Assembly (NCBI GenBank): GCA_034769895.1
Contig: CM068372.1
Coordinates: forward strand, 371,957,258-372,021,257
Direction of reading: 5' to 3'
Source of the DNA: Magicicada septendecula
Lineage: Eukaryota > Arthropoda > Insecta > Hemiptera > Cicadidae
DNA length: 64,000 bases
Each line of letters starts with the position of its first letter. Position 1 is the stretch's first letter. The notes under the pieces were generated by a model that saw nothing but the letters and a program-made list of their open reading frames with translations, did no database searches and was not told the origin of the DNA. The translations under genes were made by a program, and so were the position numbers. Shown here piece after piece: positions 35,481 through 47,260 of the stretch.

Positions 35481-38480
35481 ATTGTATTGTGCCTTCAGCA
35501 GACTTAGTGATCTATCTAACGCGGTCCTCAGGACTCGAAGTGCGGGGGTCCCGGTAATATCTTGTTTCGAAATTTAATAACTATAATCAACTAGATTATT
35601 TTTCACTGAATACTTAAGCAATAATATAATCATATAGTGATTAACAAAATCCGCTTACATGAATCTTTATTCTACCATACTGTTTAACTACAGTAGTTTC
35701 CAATTACACCGTACGTACCTACACTCATTTTCGATATTTCGATTATTCGATTACTGGCATCGATAATATAGTGAATTTCGCATAGAAAGTTTTAGACAAT
35801 AGAAAACGTGAAAATATGTTTTTATATGTTATTAAATAACTTGTTGACAATTTCAATCGTTTTTCATTGTCATTCTTTTTACGAAAAATATTTCTAGCAG
35901 TAATATAGTTCTGAAGCGTGCCTGTGACGCCAAAAGTTGACGCTGTTAACACGCAGACTAAAATTATACATGGAAATATACTTTTAAAACAGCGTATGCC
36001 TTTAATAGGCCTATGCCTTTAAAATAATACTTTTGGTGAAAAACTCGTAAAAAAAAAACAATTCGAAGTAAGGCGGTCTGGCGCTTGGGCAGAACTCGTT
36101 ATCCACTAACACTTCTTTTTTCACAATTCGTGGTTTTTGGGCAGATGATTGGCAAAACGACCAACTCAAAATAAGGCAGGGTGCTGTACATATCTCCCTT
36201 TGTCGCACAAAATTTGCTTCCGTGAAGTTTTCGAGATTTTAATGAATAACAAAATAATATTGGCCGCCTGATGAATAGCAAATCTTGTTTTCATCTGTCA
36301 ATACTTTTTTAAATTTTACTATTAAAAAAATAATCGTATTTTGCACTTTACATTTTCTGTTGTTGTTTTGTTAAAAACCGTTATGTTCTTTATTTCAAAT
36401 GATACTCTGTTATAATGCATACCCATTGAACGTTATATCTTTTCTAACCATAGCTTTTATTTCTTTAAACAGTAAATTTAAAAAAAAAACAAATAACATT
36501 ATTACCTAACCTATAAATAAAAAATTACGTGTTTCGCTTTACATTAAGAAATAGAATAATTTACAATTAGTAAACTTCTTCTTCTTCTTCACATCGTGAT
36601 ATATCGATACTGTCGCATATCCAAAACATCGAAAATGTAGTGTGGGTACGGATATTGGGAAAGTACCTTTATGTAGTAAAATGACGGTTTAACCTTCGAA
36701 GAATAGTAACTATTTGCAGCATCTATATTTGTAATTCAACCGCACATCACTAATAGTTAGTTCCTTAAATTTCCTTATTAATGAATATGTTTATGACGTT
36801 AATATTAACTAGCGTGTTATGTGGTAATGTTTACTATTGCATTTATAAAGTATACACAATAATATTTCATTGCATAGAAATACAACTTCGTTAGCTACGG
36901 TAAATTTCTAATGAAAAATTAATGTAGACTTGACTGAACCGTAGAAAATTTGTAAACATATGGAGATTTTTACAGTTTCTCACATCTGTTCGTTGTTTGT
37001 TGTTTACTATTAGGAAGGCACTTTTGTGCATAAAGTATCGAAGAGTTCTCTTTATATTTCTTGTAAAGAATATGTCAATATTTGGGGGGAGGAATTGAAA
37101 TCGTTAATTGAAGATGAAAATTACTACCCGTTATTGTCAAGAAGTCTTGATTTTTTTGCATTAAAATTTATTTTTATTTATTATTTGTGCCAAATTTATT
37201 TGTTTAGATACCACACCAAAAGTATGATAAAATTTATAAATGTAGATGTAGCTAAAGATGACTTAATGTATTTTTTTTCACTATAAAATTTAGTTTACAT
37301 GTAAAGAGAGGGGCTTAGCAAAATTTTCACCTTGTAAGTCCTTGTTTAAGCTACTAAATGAATACACGAAAGGGAAAAGATTGTAACAACTTTTAAATTT
37401 TGTAATTATTTCTATTGCAGGATTTTTCATAGAAAATGGAATACAATTTATTAAACAAATTAAAACGGTTGGTTTGAAATTAAAACAAGACAGACGTATG
37501 CTGTTTAGAACGATGTGTCCCAAGTAACAATTTACAATATTCCATTTGGTTTTTGTACATTAGAGAAAAAGTTTACACGAATCTGGTGTTTTTTTTTTCA
37601 TTGGACGCGTAACTTATTCTTGTTATCATTTAACTAGTTAACCTACTACGACCCATTTGTCATGTTATTTTAAATAGCTTGTCAGTCAAACAATTCTGGG
37701 GGCCGCCTCTTTGTGTCGTGTATGTAACCTGTGTGTGAGACATACAATGAATGTGTAAAGCGAAAGAGAGATGAGCCGGATTCGACACTACGTACTAAAT
37801 TATCTTCAAGAAACGGACAGATTCAGTATTATTTTCTACAAAAAATTATAAAACTAATTACGTTCAATCGAACTGAACAAAATAACTGAAAGTAGGCTAT
37901 CTATTTATCTATTTTGTCCTTTTATTTTTATTAGGCACAAAAAAGCGTTTATGTTCAATTAAAGTTACATGGCAGAAATTCGGTTAAATATGCTCGACGT
38001 TCGTAACGCTTTTCCCAAAATAAATTTATAATGTGCTGCAAGTAAAATTAGTGCTTTCTTTTAACAGAAAATAGTTTTACGGAAAACATTTTTTTCTTTA
38101 AGTTTTGAATTCTAAATATATACAATTTTGAATCCGTACAGAACAGTTATCTTTTTGATAGCATACATAACAGGTCTTCTGTGTTTGACCTTGTGTATAT
38201 GGACCTTAATGTATCGATCGTTGATATCTAAGAAACCTGTGTCTGACAGCCTCGAATGTGGGTCTCAACAGGTGGCTGATTAAACTGAATGAACGGCAAG
38301 TCGGTACTGGAGAATTTCATAAATATAAGAGAACAAAAGTCATACCGCACTCTAATACAGTAAAACTAGCCTACTTAGGACACGACAGTGAATGTCATGC
38401 GCAAATGACCGGGTATATTGAAAAAAGCATGAAACTGTTGATATAAAGTATTGTAAAATGTATTGGATTATGGGACGAAA
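35481..38480. other. 3 kb of unassigned AT-rich DNA
   Basis: Short frames near 36.0-36.3 and 37.0-37.5 kb have biased, low-complexity composition and no recognised domain. No repeats with clear ends were found. Confidence 0.4.
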
Positions 38481-38484
38481 GTCA

Positions 38485-40168
38485 GCACTGTTTCTGAAAC
38501 TTCTTGGCTCTACAGCATTCAGTTGTGAGGGTAACTGTAGGGTTTAAAGGTTCACTTAATTCGAAACTCGGTAACTTAATTTTTCACTTTTTAACATTAC
38601 TTCAAAGACTTCCCACTTTGTAGTTTCCTGTAATTTACTTTTAAGTTGATGTGTGAAAACGTATTCAAACTTGTAAATATTGTACTCTTAAATGTCTTTT
38701 AAAAGACTTAAATGTCGCAGTATTATAAAGCCCAAAAGTATTAATTTTGTGAACGTTACTTTTAGTTAAAGAATGTTCATGTAATTTGTTAAATTTATTT
38801 TTTGATTTTTTTATGCAAAACTCAACTGTTAGGATAATCATATATAATCAGAGATGTTTTTAATTTAGAAGGATCTGTTAACAATTTTTGCGTAATGTAC
38901 TTCCGATAAATTTACACCAGTTGGAACGTGGAAAGAGTGGGACCAATACGATCTTAGTTACGCTTATGTGTGGTTGTACCAAGCAGACCAACGTCGATCA
39001 TCATCTTCACATCACAGCATATGCAAGGTGTTCCGCCTTCAAAAATCCTCCAGCACACAACGATCTCTTCCTGGATCTACCCACATACCTGTGTACTATA
39101 GGTTTGTTGTATTTCCAGACTTGTTTGGCCAGTCTCCAATGTACAAATATTCTTTCCATCGTTATTTGTAATCTTTTAATTTTTCATTCAACTTAAAAAC
39201 TTGTAACTCTTCTCTTATGCCTTATTTCTTATACGGTCAAGTTTATAACATCTTTCACCTCCTCTTAAGAACGCCATTTCCGAGGCGTATATTTTACTTG
39301 GTTGTTGTCATAATTCACACCCATAGGACAGTACAGGGACCACCATAACTTTGTAGACTTTTAATTTTGTATCTCGACGTAGGCCTACTTTGTTTCTAAA
39401 AATACGGTTGATTGTCCCACAGATCGTCTGGAACTTACTTAACGTAACATCACTCGTAGCCAATACGTTTATTGGTAAGCTTTCAATATTTCATTCAAGA
39501 TAAAAACTTGTAACTCTTCTCTTATGGCCTCATTTCTTATACAGTCAAGTTTATAACACCTTTTAAATCCTCTTAAGAATGCCTTTCCGAGGCTTATTTT
39601 ACTATCTTATTTTTTTTCCATAATTCACACCCATGTACAGAGACTGATATAACTTGTAGAACTTTAATTATGATCTCGACGTACCTTGTTACTAAAAATA
39701 TGGTTGATTGTTCCACAGATTGTCTGGAATACCACCTAACCAAACATAACATCAATATCATAATTTCTATCATAGACAATATCACTTCATAAATAATTAA
39801 AGTGGCTCACCTGTTCCAGAATTCAATCACTAATAATTATTTCCTTTCTTATTAGTTCCATACCTAGAAATTCCATTACCTTTGTTTTTATAGCGGAGAT
39901 TTTCATGTTGTGTTGTTTTGCAATCGGATGGAAACTTAAAAACAGATTTTTGCAAATCATATTCTGTACTTTGAATTACAAGCAAGTCGTCAGCAAACAA
40001 CAGCACATTCAAATATCTGTGTCATGATAACTTAATACCATGATTCACTAGATGTTTTCATTTCCTTACCAGATCGTCAATATAAATGTTAAAAAGAATA
40101 GGTGATATACTGCACCATTGTCTAACACCTTGTTTGACGGATATCTGTTGAGATGTCCTACCAACGTC
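38485..40168 (-). mobile_element. LINE with RT remnant, inverted partner of the 48.65-49.71 kb copy
   Basis: On the minus strand, from right to left: SPILFNIYIDDLV, then LNVLLFADDLLVIQSTEYDLQKSV (RT palm, FADD box), KFYK/YLGT-type remnants and the post-RT segment, then a long 3' non-coding part to about 38485. The post-RT segment is present twice in tandem (about 39185-39480 and 39480-39770). All frames are broken. The 3' 1.2 kb is nearly identical, inverted, to 48.65-49.71 kb. Confidence 0.8.
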
Positions 40169-41048
40169 GAAAAAAAACTAAAATATTTCTAAATAGGGTG
40201 CTGCGAAACATGGTTTCTGGGTCATAACTCGTCGAAACGTTGGCTGGAGTTGGCGATCATTTTGTCAATAATTATGAGTAAAGCGTTGAAGCTTCCGTCT
40301 GTTCAATGTCCAACAGACAGTTATACTCGGGAGCACATACGATGGCGAGAAGTAAAGAGATAGAGGCAGCAAAGAACGTCTACAAATTAAACAAAAGCGT
40401 CACGAACTGCACTCGCGTAATCGAAACGATTGACTGCATTATTGGTGACAGATCACGTGATACTTTCTCTTGACTCTGCGCAGTTGACACGTCTCGCCTT
40501 CGTGGTCCTTAGTCTAGTAGACACTTTGAAAAATCAATAAAATTTATTATTTATATTACATTTATGTACGTTGTGTATTTTGGTTACCGCTTACTTGGAT
40601 TGCCCCGTTGTGAAGCGTTAGTGCCATGATTTATTAAATTAAGGAATGTAATCAATTATGTATTAAGCAATTATATATTCGTATTATGGAAATTTACTCT
40701 CTTAAATAATACGTAGTTTTGAGCACTAATGTCTTTTTAATTAAGATATTTTGAATAAGAAGAAATTAATTTAGATAGAGATAAAATAAATACCAAAAAA
40801 AATACTGTATCAAACTCAGAATTCTACAATTTTTTCAAAACAACAGGTTATAAACATTTACTATATTTGTATAAAGCGCCTCACCGCATTACATGTGAGT
40901 AAATATTTTATAAGTTAGTCTATCCTCCGGTCACTATGAAATTAACTTCACGTAAATAAAAATACTTATTCTTTCTCATAATTGTAAGGGCTTGTGGAAA
41001 TTCGCTGATGTATAGAGACTGAATACACTATAACGAGACACACGTATA
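40169..41048. other. Unassigned DNA
   Basis: No coding signal or terminal repeat recognised. Confidence 0.4.
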
Positions 41049-41420
41049 TTCAGTGACGTATCTAGAATTTTGCCTGGGGGGGGGGTCTGGTCGAGCCGGC
41101 TCGTACAAAAGAAAAACACGTTAAGACTATTCAATATTATTATCTTAAAGTGGCTGAAAAAACGTGTGACAACATCCTGAAATCAATCTCAGTAAGGTAA
41201 GTGATAATAATATAATGAAAATAAGCGTTATCGAAACATTGTTTACAAGATACTTATTGACTGAATTGATTTTCCTACCTTTCATATTTCACATGTATAC
41301 AGAAATACTGTATAATAAGCCTGTCTGTGAGCCTGTATTTAAAAAAGAGTTACTCCTATATTAGCGTGCACAATTGAAAACGTTACAAAACAACTCAATT
41401 ATGAACAGATTAACAAAATT
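41049..41420 (+). repeat. Interspersed repeat, inverted partner near 46.89-47.26 kb
   Basis: Starts CAGTGACGTATCTAGAATTT plus a G run, a hAT-like terminus. The block TATTGACTGAATTGATTTTCC and about 200 bp around it recur in reverse at 47.09-47.26 kb. No coding capacity. Confidence 0.6.
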
Positions 41421-41849
41421 CCTCGTCAAACAAACAAACAGTAGGAAAATTTATCGCCATATACTGAAACACACCGCTTCTCGATTTGTCATTTCCCCTA
41501 GTACGCAGCAAAATTGATGTTTCCCTTTCTTTTTTATTAGAAGTAATATTACTCGACGTATGAAAGAAAACCGAAGTTTGATCGGAGTTGCCAATTAAAT
41601 TTAAACGATACGCGCGCTGTCTGCATTTTATAACTTGCGTTGAAAAGATAAAACAGCTTTTCGTCCTACTCCATTGAGCTAACGCAGTGTCTCGTCTGAG
41701 CGCATAATCCTCTGGGATTTACGAACGTCTTACACCAGCCGAAACTTGTTTTAAAGTCATGTTCATCTATATTTTAACTCTGAACTTCTCTCTTTCATTC
41801 ATTTACATTATGTCTCTTATAAGATTTTCTCGACTCTTATATCTGCTCC

Positions 41850-42135
41850 CTTTTGTACCTTTGCTTTCTAGTTCCCCGAAATTCCTTCATCGTCGAAGAC
41901 TTGTTACTAATAGACTTTTGTGCTGTCGCATTTTCTTGTACTTCCGCTACACCCCTTGAGATCCAGGGCCTTGTCTCCACCATTCGTCTCTCGATGCCGG
42001 CGGACGGCTCCAGTCACGCAAGTCCCCTGGCGTCGTGAGAACCGCTCTCCTCTGTCTTTGTGCTCATCACTTTTCTTGGTACTCGTTGATTCGCCGTTCT
42101 CTCCACGTGCCCGAGCCCTCTTAGACTGCGCACTT
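41850..42135 (-). mobile_element. LINE C-terminal fragment
   Basis: Minus strand reads SLRGLGHVERTANQRVPRKV, resembling the R-x-GHVERM-x(4)-R-x-PKKV block near the end of many LINE proteins, followed by a degenerate tail. Confidence 0.5.
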
Positions 42136-42239
42136 TATGTCAGTGACGATTGCCGGGCTACTGTAAAGTACTTTTAACTTGGCACTGGTTCTTATTTTAA
42201 AATATATCTGGAACAGGCCCTCAAAACCTGGAAAAATAA

Positions 42240-42620
42240 ATGCCACAAAATGGGGATACCTCTAATTGACAACACAGTGTACACACTGTGTTTCGCTGAC
42301 GACCAAGTCGTGGTAGCCCAGGACTATCACGACATGGAATACATGACACGAAAACTTATAGAGGAGTATAAGCTATGGAGCCTTGAAGTAAACAAAGAAA
42401 ACGGAGTATATGTGCATTGGTGGGGAACAGAAGAATTTAATTTTAGAAGACGAACAAGAAATAATAAATTGCAGTAGCTATAAATATCTAGGAACAACAG
42501 TTACGCAAGATGGTAGTCTAGATAAAGCGATAAGAGAAAGAAATAACCTGGGAAGAAAAACAATATCATTAGTGAACAACATATTGTGGGACCAACAAAT
42601 ATAAAAACAAAATAAACATC
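42240..42620 (+). mobile_element. LINE RT fragment, 5' part, interrupted by a hAT
   Basis: Reads TLCFADDQVVVAQDYHDMEYMTRKLIEEY, then in another frame KYLGTTVTQDGSLDKAIRER: the RT palm (FADD box) and thumb of a non-LTR element. One frameshift near 42415. It breaks off at 42620 and resumes at 43481. Confidence 0.85.
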
Positions 42621-43480
42621 CAGGGGCGGATTAACCACTAGGCTGACTAGGCTGTAGCCTAGGGAGCGGCACTTTGGGGGGCGCAACATTTTAGCTAAAG
42701 AATAATACAATTTTACAGCTAAATGTAAAATTGGTAGTAAATTACAAGGATAAAAATTTGAGTTCATTTTGAACATAGGCGCCTGTTTGCGATAAATTAT
42801 GGTAAAACTGTACATCAATAATTGAAGTGCTTACCAAACTGTTTTGAATCAATGTTTCCTAATGTTGAGATAGCTTTGCGCACTTTCCTTACTATGCCCG
42901 TCACTAACTGCAGTGGCGAAAGATCTTTTTCAGCTTTGAAGAGGGTGAAGAATTATTTACGCTCAAATTTGCGCCAGGATAAACTGACAGTGTATCATTG
43001 TTCATTGAAAGTGACTTTCTGCAAGGACTTGACTTCAGTGAGGTGATTAACACGTTTGCTCAATCTAAAGTGAGAAAAAGGAATCTAGCTTGAACTTTAC
43101 ATGAGTTTTTACAAATCCACAAGATATTTAACTGATTGTCTTCTTTGTGTAAATGATGTTAAATGTACCCTTAATAAAACTGTTATAATTCTTAACTATT
43201 TAGTTAATTTTTTCCTTATAGAAGCGGTTAATTTTTTCCTGCAAACTACAAACGTTTGGAGGTGTAACTCTAAAACAATCTCTGAAACATAGCCTCAGTT
43301 TTCAATTCTTGAGATTATTTCAAAAAACAGTAAGATATTTGAAATATTCCTAACTAAGAAATATATTGTAGTGTGTTTAAAGCTTCATTCAGCCCCTTGG
43401 AAATAACTTAAGACTAGTCTATGGGGGTGAGGGGGCTAAAATATAATTAGCCTAGGGTGCCAAGATACCTTAATCCATCG
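42621..43480 (+). mobile_element. hAT element inserted in the LINE
   Basis: Left end CAGGGGCGGATTAACC; right end ...CCTTAATCCATCG shares GGATTAA but has lost its outermost bases, so no target duplication is visible. It encodes a hAT C-terminal dimerisation segment at about 42830-43040 (MFPNVEIALRTFLTMPVT, SGERSFSALKRVKNYLR). The rest of the transposase is missing, so it is an internally deleted derivative. Confidence 0.75.
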
Positions 43481-43916
43481 TATATACAATACAATCGTGA
43501 AACCAATTACGTCATCCGGGTGTGAAATATGGCCAATAATACAAAGAACATAAAAGTTGTTGGAAGCTACTGAAATGGATTATTGGCGAAGAGCGGCAGG
43601 GAGGTCAAAACTGGAAAAAGTAAGAAACGTCAGAATCCGGGAGATAATGGGGGTACAGTACTCTATTGTCGACGACATAAAAACAAAACAGCTAAGATGG
43701 TTTGGGCATGTACAAAGAATGCCGGATAATCGACTCCCCAAGCAAATTTTGAGATGGACACCTTCACTAAAACGGTCGTAGGCGAAGAGGAAGACCTAGG
43801 TTGAGTTGGAGAGAAGGCATCAACCGGCCAATGAGAGACCGGGAATTGGAAGAAGAATCTTGGTTAAATCGAGACCAATGGAGACTAGGGATCAGAAGAC
43901 GTAGGATAACGGTATG
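43481..43916 (+). mobile_element. LINE fragment, 3' part, downstream of the hAT
   Basis: Continues the interrupted LINE: NTIVKPIT, LLEATEMDYWRRAAGRSKLE, KVRNVRIREIMGV, KQLRWFGHVQRMPDNRLPKQILRW. Frameshifts follow near 43780. Confidence 0.85.
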
Positions 43917-43970
43917 AACCGATTTATATATATATTCAAACACTTTTTGCTACAGTGCGTTTCTTGATGT

Positions 43971-44154
43971 ATATATTATATTTAATTTTTATAAAGAATT
44001 TAAGATATTTCTTTCCTTATTAGGAACATGTTTCGGGTACCATTGTGTACCCGGAAGGCTGAGGATGGGGGTATACAATGGTACCCGAAACATGTTCCTA
44101 ATAAGGAAAGAAATATCTTGAGGTAAATTAACTATAAAAATTAAATACAATATA
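43971..44154. repeat. Palindrome with perfect 45-bp arms and a hammerhead-like motif
   Basis: 44002-44046 and 44075-44119 are exact inverted copies; weaker pairing extends to 43971 and 44154. On the plus strand CTGAGGA (44059-44065) is followed by a hairpin in which GGGTA pairs with TACCC, then GAAAC (44087-44091). Confidence 0.85.
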
Positions 44155-44159
44155 TATGT

Positions 44160-44345
44160 ATGTATGTTGGTTCTTATCCTCCATTCGTTATTCTCACGTA
44201 CGGCTCCGAAGAACCTTCCGTTCTCACGTGTTAAAGAAACTGTCATCACTTTTTGTTAAGGCTCATGTTTCATACCTACTGGTTTGACAATTGTCCTATA
44301 TACCAACAACTTACATCTTGTCACAAAGCAGAATCTACGGAGCTT
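44160..44345 (-). mobile_element. Small LINE fragment
   Basis: Minus strand reads YRTIVKPV, a gap, then FFGAVRENNEWRIRTN, the IVKPV...FG-V-x-EW-RTN block of LINE proteins. Confidence 0.65.
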
Positions 44346-44433
44346 CGGAAAGGTGTAGTAACACCTGTTTGCTGGTTGTTGGCATTGCCTGGCAGCTGCA
44401 CAGTCTTTTAGTTCAGCTTCGCCGAACAACTAC

Positions 44434-44917
44434 TGTTACGTCTTCGACGCTCTCGAAATAATCTTGAGTTGGTCTTACAACGTTAGGTGATGAGTTGGCT
44501 GGTATGATGTGAAATAAAGTAGTGGACTGTATTTTTTCTTTGAATTAACTGTTTATTAAAGTTTGTATGAAAATGATTCCATGGCACGTGCAGTGTAGCG
44601 CGGCATACATTGCCTGAGAAGTAGAATTAAATTAAATATTGAAAGTCATAATAATAAATTGAAGCTGAAATTGCCCAAGTATTAATGAATTAAGCACTGA
44701 AGATCATAATAATAATTTGAAGTGGAATATTCCGAATTGAAATAATTACATAGCCGCGGCGAATGAAGGCTTGTTGCCCGTTCGGAGTTTAACAGTTAAC
44801 TAAAACAGACTGCTGCAAGCGTGTGGGACACGCTGGCAGCAGTTTAGCGGGGGAGGATGACGTCACTGCACGCACACGCCGTTACATTGCAGTTATTAAA
44901 ACGTACAAAGTTTAACA
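44434..44917 (-). repeat. Candidate 3' LTR of the BEL/Pao element
   Basis: Minus-strand start TGTTAAACTTTG lies right after a G-rich tract (TTTTGTGCGGGCGG), where a polypurine tract belongs, and end ...GACGTAACA gives TGTTA/TAACA ends. AATAAA occurs inside. A second copy that would prove it is not in the window. Confidence 0.5.
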
Positions 44918-45069
44918 TACCGCCCGCACAAAATCGGGCGATTTTGCAGTTTAAGTTATGAATAGTGCATCATAAATGTCAAGACATACTAATACATAAT
45001 AATATGAGAATAAGATGGACATAATAATTGACAGTGCATAATAATTGACATTACATAATAGTAGAATAA

Positions 45070-45420
45070 TGACCCCAAAAATTCAATAATACATAATAAT
45101 ATGATAAGGATACATAACAATACAATAATAAAAGCATAATAATTGACATGCATAAAACTAGAATAATGTCACCCAAATTCAATAATACATAATAATATGA
45201 TAAGGATACATAATAATACAATAATAAAAAAGGCATAATAATTGACATGCATAATACTAGAATAATGTCACCCAAATTCAATAATACATAATAATATGAT
45301 AAGGATTCATAATAATACAATAATAAAAAGGCATAATACTTGACATGCATAATACTAGAATAACGACCCCAAAAATTCAATAATACATAATAATATGATA
45401 ATACAAAGACATAATAATAA
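45070..45420. repeat. Tandem array, ~97-102-bp unit, 3.5 copies
   Basis: AATAATACATAATAATATGA recurs near 45080, 45178, 45275 and 45377, each followed by GACATGCATAA and CTAGAATAA blocks. It sits between the BEL/Pao pol end and the candidate LTR. Confidence 0.88.
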
Positions 45421-45479
45421 TATAATAAGAATAACAAATGGCAAGCATGCGATCGCCCGGGGTATGTCCCGGGCATGAA

Positions 45480-46350
45480 GCACGAGAATGCGATAAAAGT
45501 TCAAATCAATGATACATGTGGTATGAACGTTAATGTAATTAATCTGAGGCCACTGGAAGTGGACAGAATTTGTGAATGGGCCTACGTAGGAGCCGTTTGC
45601 GGTGCGAACATCCGCTACGCGCACTAGTGAATCCTGACCCAAATGGACCTGAGTGACTACACAGCGTTTCCACTGCAGGGGGGGGGAATTATCTTCCAAA
45701 ATAAGGACGAGTTGTCCGGGAGCCAAGTTTTTTGACTGGAGATGTCATCTGTTGCGTTGTTGCAATTGGTGTAAATAATCCCTTGACCACCTTTTCCATA
45801 TAGAGTGGGTGAATCTTTGCAGCAGCTGCCATCTACCCAAACGACCAATTTTGACTTCGGAATAGTCAGGTTCCGGGAGCGAAGTGAGTGGAGAACCAAC
45901 CAAGAAGTGCGCTGGAGTCAAAGGCTCGGGATCCCTAGAGTCATTTGAGATGGCGAACAAGGGGCGTGAGTTGAGGTAGGACTCTGTTTGAGTTAAAATG
46001 GTGTAATACTCTTCAAACGTGAGAATGGTTCTGCCGACAACGCGCCGCAAATGAAACTTGACGCTCTTGACTCCACTCTCCCACAGGCCACCGAAATGAG
46101 GTGCTGACGGGGGAATGAAGGACCATTTGATTCCTTGGGCACTGGTAAAGTCCTGGGTAGTCTGTTCAAATTCACTTGATTGAAGAAGTTTGTATAAGTC
46201 GTGAAGTGTGCTGCTAGCACGACGAAAATTTGTATCATTGTCAGAAAATATCTGTGAAGGGATGCCTCTTCGAGATATAAAACGTCTTAAAGCTGCTATG
46301 AAAGCGTCTGATGTGAGATCTGAAACTAATTCAAGGCCATGCATATAAAT
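45480..46350 (-). pseudogene. BEL/Pao integrase C-terminal half
   Basis: The minus-strand frame opens at the 5' truncation near 46350. It reads ELVSDLTSDAFIAALRRF, IFSDNDTNF (second catalytic Asp), PPSAPHFGGLWESGVKSVK (catalytic Glu), then SYLNSRPL, LTPAHFLVGSPLTSLPEPD and RWQLLQRFTHSIWKRWS. A TGA then replaces the expected Trp codon at about 45744-45742. The same frame continues as LAPGQLVLILEDNSPPLQW and VRVADVRTANG, the DUF5641-type tail of BEL pol. The first catalytic Asp and all upstream domains are absent. Confidence 0.92.
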
Positions 46351-46680
46351 AGAGAAATATAAGCCTTAGACATCGAATTGGAGCAAAATTAGTGGTCCCT
46401 TAATATACAAAAAAATAGATACAAAACCTAAAACAGTCCAAATGAATACTTACTGTGGAAAAAAACACACAACACTCACAAAACACAAGCACAATGCGCA
46501 CGAAAACTTGCACACCAACAAGGTCAACAAAACCCTGCGACAATGTATTTTAGTAATAATTATTCGTTCGGCTTACTTTATCTTTTGACTATATATTATG
46601 TAAAATTTTGTTATTATTCTTTTGAATCTCTATCACTGATTGATAGAGTATTATTAATTTTTTATATATATTAGTGTATA
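46351..46680. other. Unassigned DNA
   Basis: AT-rich; nothing recognised. Confidence 0.4.
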
Positions 46681-46686
46681 ATTAGC

Positions 46687-46722
46687 CTGAAGGCGGCTGC
46701 CGATTGTTTCGCTGGCCGAAAC
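46687..46722 (+). repeat. Hammerhead-like hairpin, single copy
   Basis: CTGAAGG (46687-46693), a hairpin from GGCTGCC and GCTGGCC with wobble pairs, then GAAAC (46718-46722). Followed by TTTATATATTTTTTC as in related copies. The last core base differs from CTGANGA. Confidence 0.4.
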
Positions 46723-46889
46723 GTCGCATTTATATATTTTTTCTATGATGGCAAATTTATGTCAATTAAATTGAAATCCAAATATTACATTCGGTATTGC
46801 TAAACTGTACTTACAGCTACATTGTAATACTTTGGTTTCCGAGAGTTCAAATTGTAGCGCCTGACGCAGATTGTTGTTCACGGCAGGGG

Positions 46890-47260
46890 CATGACGAGTG
46901 AGACCGGACCCCCCTCTCCCCAGAGTCGAAAAGATTTGATGAATTTTGTTACTCTCTTAGTTTGTAGAATATTTTATTATTTTCTTTCAGCTTTATACGC
47001 TAATATAGTAGAAACTTTTAAATATACAAACAGGTTTAAGACACACCATTTGCGTATATGAAACGTGCGTTTGAAATATGAAATGTAGGAAAATCAATTC
47101 AGTCAATAAGTATCTTGAACAATGTTTCCATAACGCGTATTTTCATTATATTATTATCGTTTACCTTAGTGGGATTGATTTCAGGATTTTAGCACGCGTA
47201 TTTAAACCACTTTAAAGATAGTAGTGTTGATTAGTCTTCACTTGTTATTTTGTTTTGTAT
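46890..47260 (-). repeat. Inverted partner of the 41.05-41.4 kb repeat
   Basis: GTAGGAAAATCAATTCAGTC and about 200 bp around it are the reverse complement of 41.1-41.3 kb with scattered changes. Confidence 0.6.

Noticed and set aside
37026-37523. Frames of 77-86 codons on both strands
   Set aside because: Phe/Ile/Lys/Tyr-rich composition typical of random AT-rich DNA, with no splice sites or domain.
45051-45476. 141-codon Tyr/Leu-rich frame
   Set aside because: Arises from the AT-rich ~100-bp tandem array.
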